Part shown: piece after piece, positions 9,139-16,260 of the stretch
Layout: each line of letters starts with the position of its first letter
Position numbering within the stretch: position 1 is the first letter of the stretch
Assembly: GCF_902726545.1 (NCBI RefSeq)
Contig: NZ_CACVAD010000015.1
Location: forward strand, 1 to 64,000
DNA length: 64,000 nucleotides
DNA from: Yersinia artesiana
GTDB taxonomy: Bacteria > Pseudomonadota > Gammaproteobacteria > Enterobacterales > Enterobacteriaceae
Direction of reading: 5' to 3'
Made by a program: the position numbers and the translations under genes
Notes under the pieces: generated by a model
What the model was told of the DNA's origin: nothing
Seen by the model: only the letters and a program-made list of their open reading frames with translations
Database searches by the model: none

Positions 9139-10602
9139 ATGTCTCATATGCCATTGATTCAGCTCCCCCATACTCATGGCGAAGGTTGCCTCTGTAATAG
9201 CCCAGCATTCATTCGCATCAATACGGTATTTTCCCAAAAAGCGACGCAATCAGCCCCTATTACTGCGGCAACGGTTGCGGCGGCAGTACCGGGAGCAAAA
9301 TCGCAAAAAAGAGATGTTGCCGCTAATGCGGTACGCGTGATGGCTTTTATTAATGTTCGTGTCTTTGATGGTGTTTCAGACCAACTACGAGACGGGCTGC
9401 GAGTATTAGTGGAAGGTAACAAAATAAAGGCGGTAGAGCCTGCGGATACGCCACTTTCACCAGATGTGGAGCTAATTGATGGCGGTGGTGGCGTATTAAT
9501 GCCGGGGCTGATTGATGCTCACTGGCACGCCATTATGGCTCGCCCGTCAATGATGACCGCCATGACGGCAGATTTTAACTATATTCAGGCGCTGGCCATT
9601 GCTGAAGCTGATGCCACCTTAATGCGCGGCTTCACCACGGTACGTGATATGGGCGGGCCGGTTTTTGGCTTGAAACGAGCCATTGATGAACATGTCGCTA
9701 TTGGCCCACGAATTTTCCCTTCGGGTGCATTTATCACTCAAACCGGTGGACACGGTGATTTTCGCTTGCTGGGTGAATTGCCACATACCCCATCAGATCC
9801 CTTAAGTTACGCCGAGCGAGTCGGGATGACGGCGATTGCCGACGGCGCTGATCAGGTACTCTTGCGCGCCAGAGAACAACTCATGCGAGGTGCTTCGCAA
9901 CTCAAATATATGGCCGGTGGTGGTGTCAGCTCCATGTATGATTCCATTGATGTGACGGAAGGTTCTGTAGCAGAAATCCAGGCCGCAGTCACCGCAGCTG
10001 AAAACTGGGGCACCTATGTGACTGTCCATGCCTACACCCCCCGCGCTGTTACTATGGCTATCACAGGCGGAGTTAAGTGTATTGAACATGGTCAGTTGTT
10101 GGATGAGAAAACCGTTCAGTTAATGGCGGAAAAAGGCATCTGGTGGAGCTTGCAGCCTTTCCTTGATGATGAAGATGCAGTGCCAACGCCAAGCCCGGCG
10201 TCACGAGCCAAGCAACTTGAAATGGTGGCTGGGACAGATACTGCTTATATGTTGGCGAAAAAATACAATATCAAGACAGCATGGGGCACTGACACGCTGT
10301 TTGATGCCCGACTAGCAACCCGGCAAGGGGCGCAATTAGCCAAGTTGACGCGGTGGTATTCACCACCTGAAATTCTCAAAATGGCGACCAGTGTTAACGC
10401 TGAACTTTGTGCATTCTCTGGCCCGAGAAACCCGTATCCAGGAAAATTGGGTGTAGTGGCAAATGGTGCGCTGGCTGACCTGATTCTGGTTGATGGTAAT
10501 CCGCTCGATGATATCCAACTCGTAGCCCAGCCAGATAAAGCATTTAGAGTCATTATGAAAGATGGGCAAATTTTCAAAAACACGCTGGGAAGTGATCATT
10601 AG
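9139..10602 (+). CDS. Metal-dependent amidohydrolase (Xaa-Pro dipeptidase / imidazolonepropionase-like)
   Basis: Cytosolic hydrolase of the amidohydrolase superfamily, 487 residues; no signal peptide is seen. The metal site is complete: H128 and H130 in DAHWH, a probable carboxylated Lys in LKYMAGGG (K256), H297 in VHAYT, H317 in IEHGQ and D385 in WGTDT. Relatives hydrolyse peptides with C-terminal proline, or amides; substrate cannot be assigned. An unusual N-terminal 60 residues hold a His/Cys-rich patch (HTHGEGCLCN) and a low-complexity Ala stretch before the usual beta-sandwich begins. Start is fixed by an AAGGAG site 6 bases ahead. It precedes ytcA-mdtNOP on the same strand, 63 bases upstream, so an operon is likely. 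Confidence 0.82.
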   Translation: MSHMPLIQLPHTHGEGCLCNSPAFIRINTVFSQKATQSAPITAATVAAAVPGAKSQKRDVAANAVRVMAFINVRVFDGVSDQLRDGLRVLVEGNKIKAVEPADTPLSPDVELIDGGGGVLMPGLIDAHWHAIMARPSMMTAMTADFNYIQALAIAEADATLMRGFTTVRDMGGPVFGLKRAIDEHVAIGPRIFPSGAFITQTGGHGDFRLLGELPHTPSDPLSYAERVGMTAIADGADQVLLRAREQLMRGASQLKYMAGGGVSSMYDSIDVTEGSVAEIQAAVTAAENWGTYVTVHAYTPRAVTMAITGGVKCIEHGQLLDEKTVQLMAEKGIWWSLQPFLDDEDAVPTPSPASRAKQLEMVAGTDTAYMLAKKYNIKTAWGTDTLFDARLATRQGAQLAKLTRWYSPPEILKMATSVNAELCAFSGPRNPYPGKLGVVANGALADLILVDGNPLDDIQLVAQPDKAFRVIMKDGQIFKNTLGSDH

Positions 10603-10665
10603 CGGTTTTTATGATGGCAAACCCTGCCTTCAGGTGGGGTTCCGCGTATTAATTGAGGTTGTTCA

Positions 10666-11001
10666 ATGAATAATATGACTTCCATCAGGAAGCAGCAGCG
10701 GTTTTTCTTCGCGTTTTTAAGTTCGGCAAAACAAAGATTGTGGCGTGGGCCATGGGTTCTGTTATCGGCTATCGCCCTGAGTGGTTGCTCCGGTACCGAG
10801 GCTCCCTCATTTTCACTAGTGGGTTCCTATTTTCCTTCCTGGATGGCTTGCGCTTTTATCGGGATAATCGCTGCGGTGATTGCTCGTGTTCTGTTTATTC
10901 GCGTTGGTATTGATGAGGTGCTGCCATGGCGGCTATTGGTGTATGTCTGCCTGGCGCTTGCTGTGGCATTCATCTGTTCCCTATTACTGTTTACGCGATG
11001 A
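10666..11001 (+). CDS. ytcA: YtcA-family small membrane lipoprotein
   Basis: Small inner-membrane protein of unknown role, 111 residues. A lipobox-like LSGC (Cys41) follows a hydrophobic stretch, then comes the family signature GSYFPSW and two further transmembrane helices (about residues 60-75 and 88-107). In E. coli ytcA likewise lies directly before mdtN, and the same order here supports the name. It ends 9 bases before mdtN. Probably an accessory part of the efflux system; mechanism unknown. Confidence 0.78.
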   Translation: MNNMTSIRKQQRFFFAFLSSAKQRLWRGPWVLLSAIALSGCSGTEAPSFSLVGSYFPSWMACAFIGIIAAVIARVLFIRVGIDEVLPWRLLVYVCLALAVAFICSLLLFTR

Positions 11002-11010
11002 ATAATAAAT

Positions 11011-12060
11011 ATGAATAAACTACCAGGGAGTGAGCGTAAGCGGCAACTGGCACTCATTGTTGCTGGCATTATCATTGTTGCCGCCGTGATTTTTGGCTGG
11101 CTGTCGGTGCGGCAGACCACACTGAATCCATTGTCGGAGGATGCGGAACTGGGGGCTAGTGTGGTGCATATTGCCAGCTCAGTTCCAGGTCGTATTATCT
11201 CAATTAATGTTGAGGAAAACAGCAAAGTGCGGCGTGGCGATTTGTTGTTTTCCATTGAGCCGGATCTCTACCGTTTGCAAGTCGAGCAAGCGCAGGCTGA
11301 GTTGAAAATGGCAGAAGCTGCCCGCGATACCCAGCAACGCACTGTGGTCGCAGAGCAGTCCAACGCAGCCATTACCAATGAACAGATTGTTCGGGCGCAA
11401 GCCAATCTCAAATTAGCCACTCAGACGTTGGCTCGCTTACAACCGCTACTCCCCAAAGGCTATGTTACCGCCCAGCAGGTAGATGATGCCGCTACGGCGA
11501 AACATGATGCTGAAGTCAGCCTAAAACAGGCATTAAAACAGTCATTTGCCGCTGAGGCGTTGGTCAGCAGCACCGCCGCCTCGGAAGCGCTGGTGGTGGC
11601 GCGCCGCGCGGCACTGGCTATTGCCGAACGGGAACTGGCGAATACGCAAATCCGTGCGCCCCATGATGGCCGGGTTGTCGGGTTAACTGTCTCTGCCGGG
11701 GAGTTTGTCGTCCCGGATCAGGCTATTTTTACGCTTATTAATACCGAACACTGGCATGCTGCGGCATTTTTCCGCGAAACGGAGTTGAAGCATATCAAGG
11801 TGGGTGATTGCGCCACCGTCTATGTTATGGCGGACAGACAGCGCGCGATTCAGGGGCGAGTCGAGGGGATTGGTTGGGGCGTAAGTTCTGAAGATATGTT
11901 GAATATCCCGCGTGGCCTGCCTTATGTGCCGAAATCATTAAATTGGGTGCGTGTTGTGCAGCGTTTCCCTGTCAGGATTAGTCTGGAAAAACCGCCGGAG
12001 GACCTGATGCGAATCGGGGCGACTGCTGTGGTTATCGTGCGAAATGACGAGGGTTGCTGA
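11011..12060 (+). CDS. mdtN: Periplasmic adaptor of efflux system (MdtN-type)
   Basis: Membrane-fusion (HlyD/EmrA-like) adaptor, 349 residues, linking the inner-membrane component to the outer-membrane channel. One N-terminal transmembrane helix (residues 14-34) anchors it. The lipoyl-type half motifs flank a long Ala/Gln-rich coiled-coil hairpin (about residues 90-210), followed by RAPHDGRVVGL and a beta-barrel domain. It overlaps the next gene by 17 bases. In E. coli MdtNOP is linked to resistance to some dyes and sulfa drugs; the substrate here is unknown. Confidence 0.85.
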   Translation: MNKLPGSERKRQLALIVAGIIIVAAVIFGWLSVRQTTLNPLSEDAELGASVVHIASSVPGRIISINVEENSKVRRGDLLFSIEPDLYRLQVEQAQAELKMAEAARDTQQRTVVAEQSNAAITNEQIVRAQANLKLATQTLARLQPLLPKGYVTAQQVDDAATAKHDAEVSLKQALKQSFAAEALVSSTAASEALVVARRAALAIAERELANTQIRAPHDGRVVGLTVSAGEFVVPDQAIFTLINTEHWHAAAFFRETELKHIKVGDCATVYVMADRQRAIQGRVEGIGWGVSSEDMLNIPRGLPYVPKSLNWVRVVQRFPVRISLEKPPEDLMRIGATAVVIVRNDEGC

Positions 12061-13948
12061 CGGTACGCTTGGCGGCATAATCCGTCAGGCAAAAGTTGAT
12101 TTAGCCTATTTCCCAGGCAGGGTGGCTCAGGCGTGGCGTGTTGCTGCGCTCTGTGCATTGATGGCGATGATTGCCATGATATATGGCATTCCAGAATCCG
12201 CGATTAGCTGTTATCTCATTATTTTCGTGATGAAACCTGATGGCGTCGAGAGCATGGTGATGGCGGTTGCGATCACCATATTGGTGTCACTGGTTGTCGG
12301 CTTGGTATTTCTGCTTATCCACTTCACATTGGAAGCCGCGCCACTGCGCATGGCCGCCTTGATTGTCAGCTCATTTTTGTTTCTCTATCTCGGCTCTGCC
12401 AGTAAGCTCGGCCCGGTCGGCAGCATTATTGCGTTGGTGATTGCTTTTGTCATGACGTTACTGAGCAATATCCCCATGGGAGAAGTGGCTACGCGGGGGC
12501 TGCTGTATGCCTGGCTAATGGCTGTTTCCCCAATGCTGCTGCTGATTGTTTTTAACCTTTTCTTTGGCCGCATGCCACAGCGCTTATTGCGCGACAGCCT
12601 ATCTGAGCGATTATTGGCGGTGGCCGAGGCATTGCGTCAACCTGATGCTGCCACTATGGATAGGGTTAAGGAATTGCTGCAAGAAGGGCAAAATGAGCAT
12701 CAACAACGGGCGCTTTTTGTGCGTATCTTTCATCTGCGCCCCTCGGCTGAGGCGGCCTGGCTTGAAAGTGCAGTAAAAAGCAGTTACCGGTTACTGTTGG
12801 CTACTTCGGCTTTACCTGCGACTTCAGCGGAGAATGCGCGCCTTGAGCTGGCGGCTTACTGTGATGACGCGGCGCAGGCGATTGCTGCTGGCAATCTTGC
12901 GCTTACCCCTCACTTCGCCATTGACGATCCCAGCGATGAAATTAATGAAATCAGAAACGCGCTGACTGCACTGGCAACTGCCGATAATGGGCAAGACCTG
13001 AATGCCCCGAAATCCACCTTCTTTGCCGCAGACGCCCTAACCAACCCTGTTCATCAGCAGTTCGCGCTGAAAACTACCGCAGCGGCGCTGATTTGTTATC
13101 TGATTTACACCGCGCTGGATTGGCAAGACATTCATACCGCCATGATCACTTGTTATGTTGCTGCATTGGGCACCACCGGTGAGACGGTACATAAGCTGGT
13201 CTTGCGGATTATTGGTTGTCTGATCGGGGCATTGATGGGAGTGCTGTCGATTATCTTCATCATTCCTCATATGAACGATATCGGGCAATTGATGGCGCTG
13301 GTGTTTGGTTGCATTCTCTTGGCCGCCTGGGTGTCATGTGGCAGTGAACGTATTGCTTATGCCGGTGTACAGGTTGGGCTGGCTTTCCTGCTGACGGTCT
13401 TGCAAGGCTTCGGGCCAAGTACCGATTTGGGCGTAGCTCTGGATAGGGTGCTGGGTATTTTGCTGGGTAATCTGGTGGTGTATTTGATTTTCACCCGACT
13501 GTGGCCGGTGGCGATTGTAGATGCGGTTCAGGTCCATATTAGTCAGGCCTTGAAGGGGCTGACAAACCTGGCCACATTAGCACCCGATGCCCGACCTGCG
13601 GCGCTAAGAGAAGCTACAACTGTCGAGGCGGAGATCACCAGCGCGCAAGAAGAGTTGGTGCTGATCCCCTTTGAACCCGCGCAATTACGCCCCTCGCGAG
13701 AAGAGTGCGCGCGCTTACAGGCCATACTGGCAGAGATGGGTAAGTTGTGCCCGGTGCTGTTTCTTCCGACGGAAAAATCGGCCTCTGATGTGGCACAACT
13801 ACGTCGGCTCTCGACAGGTAGCAGTGCCGCGACATTATCGGATGAGCAAGGAGTGAATAGCGAATCATCACGGCAGGGAGCATCGCCGATTGATCTGACT
13901 ATTCAACAACGCATAAAGCGGCTTGAGGAACTTCTGGGAATTGAATGA
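12044..13948 (+). CDS. mdtO: FUSC-family inner-membrane efflux protein (MdtO-type)
   Basis: Inner-membrane component of the efflux system, 634 residues. It has two blocks of transmembrane helices (about residues 28-175 and 345-485), each followed by a soluble region, the FUSC (fusaric acid resistance/AaeB) architecture. Family hallmarks are the long helical cytoplasmic loop and the repeated second membrane block (FALKTTAAALICYLIYTALDW). Start overlaps mdtN in another frame. The MdtO name rests on operon context; sequence alone supports FUSC membership. Confidence 0.82.
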   Translation: MTRVADGTLGGIIRQAKVDLAYFPGRVAQAWRVAALCALMAMIAMIYGIPESAISCYLIIFVMKPDGVESMVMAVAITILVSLVVGLVFLLIHFTLEAAPLRMAALIVSSFLFLYLGSASKLGPVGSIIALVIAFVMTLLSNIPMGEVATRGLLYAWLMAVSPMLLLIVFNLFFGRMPQRLLRDSLSERLLAVAEALRQPDAATMDRVKELLQEGQNEHQQRALFVRIFHLRPSAEAAWLESAVKSSYRLLLATSALPATSAENARLELAAYCDDAAQAIAAGNLALTPHFAIDDPSDEINEIRNALTALATADNGQDLNAPKSTFFAADALTNPVHQQFALKTTAAALICYLIYTALDWQDIHTAMITCYVAALGTTGETVHKLVLRIIGCLIGALMGVLSIIFIIPHMNDIGQLMALVFGCILLAAWVSCGSERIAYAGVQVGLAFLLTVLQGFGPSTDLGVALDRVLGILLGNLVVYLIFTRLWPVAIVDAVQVHISQALKGLTNLATLAPDARPAALREATTVEAEITSAQEELVLIPFEPAQLRPSREECARLQAILAEMGKLCPVLFLPTEKSASDVAQLRRLSTGSSAATLSDEQGVNSESSRQGASPIDLTIQQRIKRLEELLGIE

Positions 13949-13949
13949 C

Positions 13950-15470
13950 ATGATGACGCACGCTGTATTGATGGCCCGGATAGCCAAAAAAAGCCTGACT
14001 GGCTCGGTATTGAGTCTGAGCATGTTGGTCGCCGGTTGTGCCACTGATCGCTTGGATCTTGCACCGGCATCTTATACCACCCCCTGGACGGCTGATGGGA
14101 ATGCCGCCATAGGGAGTGGTAACTATACTGTGCCGCCGAATCCGCTGGTGGCGGAATTAGCCGCACCGCCCAGCATAAAAAGCGAGCATACTTATTCGTT
14201 ACCTGAATTGATTGATATCGCTCAGAGTCAGAATCCGGATACCCGCATTGCCTGGCAACAAGCACGACAGGCAGCACTGGCGGTCGGAATGGGGGAAGCG
14301 ATATTTTTACCGATAATTTCTGCCAGTGTGATTGGCGGTTACCAGCGTACGACCACGCCTTTACCTTATGCCATCGGCAACGAAAAGGATTTGAAAACCA
14401 GCGGGAGTGCGGTGGTTCCTGCCTTGGCATTACAGTGGCTTATTTTTGATTTTGGTCAGCGCAGCGCGTTGCTTGATGCCGCTAAACAGACTTCTTATGC
14501 CGCCAATGTGACCTTTAATGGTATGCACCAGAAGCTAATCTATGATGTCACTCGCACATATTTCCAATATGGTGCTGCACAAACTCAGCGCCAGATAGCA
14601 GAGCAAACACTGAAAAATAGCCTTAAAATTCAGGATGCTGCCGAGGAACGGCGCAAAAATGGTATCGCGACGACAGTTGAAGTGGCACTGGCACGCCAGC
14701 AGGTTGCACAGTCTGAGTTACGTCGTGTGGTGGCTAAGGGTACTGAACGTGATGCTTATCAGGCATTATTGAGCGCAATGGGAGTTTCTCCGTCATTGGA
14801 TATTAAAGTCGCTTATGCCGAAGATCGTGCTTTACCGGATGGGATGAGCGCACCAACCGAACAGATGATTCGACTGGCACTCTCCCAGCGGCCAGATGTG
14901 TTAGCCAGCTATGCGGCGGTCGAGGCGGCTAAAGCGGGTATCAAAGCAACAGAAGCTGATTTCTTGCCGAAAGTCTATCTGGCCGGGGCGGTAGCAAGCG
15001 GTGATGGGCATTTTGATATTCAGGGCCTGCCGGGTATTAGCCCACAAACTTCATCTTCCAGTATTTTAGTCGGTGTCAGTGTTCCTCTTTACGATGGAGG
15101 GATACGTGCCGCGCGGGTGAAAGAGGCGGAATCTCGAGCTGCGGTTGCTGCCGAAGGGTTTAAGAAAACGCAAGAATTGGCGGTGCGTGAAATTGTCGTC
15201 GCAGCAGATACCTTGCGCTCTGCGCTGGAAGCTAATCAGGCGGCATTAACTCTGGTGAAAACCTCGTTTATTACCTATGACGCCGCACTGGAGTCTTATC
15301 GCAATGGTGTCGGCACCATAACGGTCGCCAACGAGGCTGCTAATGGGTTATTGAATGCACAGCAAATGAGCACTGACGCGCATGCCGCATCTTTGGTCGC
15401 AGCCGCAAATTTGGCTTTTGTGATGGGTAAAATGACGAATACTTCAGAATCGTTGGCACTGCTGCATTAA
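13950..15470 (+). CDS. mdtP: Outer-membrane efflux lipoprotein (MdtP-type)
   Basis: TolC-like outer-membrane channel of the efflux system, 506 residues from ATG 13950; an upstream TTG at 13923 overlaps mdtO and is less likely. A lipobox (LVAGC) follows a signal sequence, then two outer-membrane-factor repeats with long helices (YSLPELIDIAQSQNPD ... and EQMIRLALSQRPDVLASYAAVEAA). It completes the adaptor-pump-channel set with mdtN and mdtO. It is the last chromosomal gene before the left att-like repeat of the island. Confidence 0.87.
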   Translation: MMTHAVLMARIAKKSLTGSVLSLSMLVAGCATDRLDLAPASYTTPWTADGNAAIGSGNYTVPPNPLVAELAAPPSIKSEHTYSLPELIDIAQSQNPDTRIAWQQARQAALAVGMGEAIFLPIISASVIGGYQRTTTPLPYAIGNEKDLKTSGSAVVPALALQWLIFDFGQRSALLDAAKQTSYAANVTFNGMHQKLIYDVTRTYFQYGAAQTQRQIAEQTLKNSLKIQDAAEERRKNGIATTVEVALARQQVAQSELRRVVAKGTERDAYQALLSAMGVSPSLDIKVAYAEDRALPDGMSAPTEQMIRLALSQRPDVLASYAAVEAAKAGIKATEADFLPKVYLAGAVASGDGHFDIQGLPGISPQTSSSSILVGVSVPLYDGGIRAARVKEAESRAAVAAEGFKKTQELAVREIVVAADTLRSALEANQAALTLVKTSFITYDAALESYRNGVGTITVANEAANGLLNAQQMSTDAHAASLVAAANLAFVMGKMTNTSESLALLH

Positions 15471-15570
15471 ATGGGCAGTGAATCATTTGTTAGTTTTTAA
15501 AACGGATGAATACCAAATACTATTTTTAGTATAAAGGTAATTTATTGAATTCAGAACGTATGATAAGAAG

Positions 15571-15628
15571 TGAATAATGGTGCCGGACTCGGAATCGAAC
15601 CAAGGACACGGGGATTTTCAATCCCTGC
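15571..15628. repeat. Left att-like copy of the tRNA-Phe 3' end
   Basis: About 57 bases match the 3' half of the tRNA-Phe gene at 28,528-28,587 in direct orientation, including the flanking tgaataa. The copy has two single-base deletions (tgccgg for tgcccgg; aatccctg for aatcccctg). It ends inside the anticodon-stem region, so it is not a tRNA gene. It marks the far end of an element inserted in tRNA-Phe. Confidence 0.9.
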
Positions 15629-15703
15629 GTTTAAGCGTTATAAAATTAGGTAATTAACATTAAATTGTAATTGTTCACCTGAATAACTAATTCGGGTGAT
15701 TAA

Positions 15704-15858
15704 GTGCATATAATTCCAGTTATTTCAACCAAAGGTGGTGAGGGTAAATCTACTCAAGCTGCCAATCTGCCCGGTTTTCTTGCCGATGCCGGTCTCAAGG
15801 TCCTCCTTATTGATGGGGATTATGCTCAGCCTACGGTAGTGATGGGCAGTATGAACTG
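15704..15858 (+). pseudogene. Truncated ParA/Soj-family ATPase
   Basis: The first 45 or so residues match the N-terminus of a ParA ATPase: VISTKGGEGKST is a deviant Walker A motif, followed by ADAGLKVLLIDGDYAQPT. The reading frame then runs into unrelated sequence that resembles an IS3 transposase. In tRNA-Phe integrative elements (YAPI, SPI-7 and relatives) a parA gene of this kind sits at the end away from the integrase, as here. Only the N-terminal fragment remains, so no function is expected. Confidence 0.8.
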
Positions 15859-15859
15859 C

Positions 15860-16050
15860 AGGGGTAACTGTCTACGGAGAGGTTCTTCCGCAGCCTGAAA
15901 GCTGAGAGGGTAAGCTATCACCCGAAGCCAGGGTATCGCAGATGTTATCGATTACATCGACAGTTATTTATAATCTGAAAAGGCGGTATTATCGGCTGGG
16001 AAATATATCGCCGAATGAATATGAATGTCGACTACAGCAATGTCCCTAAA
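15860..16050 (+). pseudogene. IS3-family transposase C-terminal remnant
   Basis: Across three frames the translation gives STERFFRSLKAERVSYHP, then ADVIDYIDSY, then YNLKRRYYRLGNISPNEYE. These are in the order of the C-terminal catalytic end of IS3-family OrfB: the ERFFRSLKxE motif holds the last catalytic Glu, and the tail has the usual LGxxSPxxYE ending. Two frameshifts and loss of the N-terminal part show that it is dead. It directly abuts the ParA fragment and probably caused that truncation. Confidence 0.7.
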
Positions 16051-16260
16051 TCTGTATCCGGTTTTAGTTGACCGTTAAAGTCGGTACTGTTCGATCTTGT
16101 CAGAACATCCTCAGCACGCGCAGGAAATTTCGCGGACACAACGCTGAATGTAATGAAGTTTTTCAATCAGCCACGCTGGCGTGGCTGATTGATCAGAGTT
16201 TTCCTGGTGATAACACTGCTAACACTCAACAATACCGATTCATTCGTCCAGTCGACTTTG
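16050..16260. other. Gene-free stretch at left end of the sugar operon
   Basis: About 210 bases without a convincing gene; short open frames here lack family resemblance. The notable element is the hairpin at 16165-16190. Confidence 0.4.
16165..16190 (-). terminator. Perfect 12-bp inverted repeat after the sugar operon
   Basis: AATCAGCCACGC and GCGTGGCTGATT pair perfectly around a 2-base centre. The site is about 70 bases beyond the stop of the last operon gene. There is only a short A/T-rich tail (gaaaaac on the minus strand), so it is a possible terminator, or an IS end. Confidence 0.45.

Noticed and set aside
15571..15660. Second tRNA-Phe gene at the left repeat
   Set aside because: Similarity stops in the anticodon stem and there are two deletions; it cannot fold as a tRNA.
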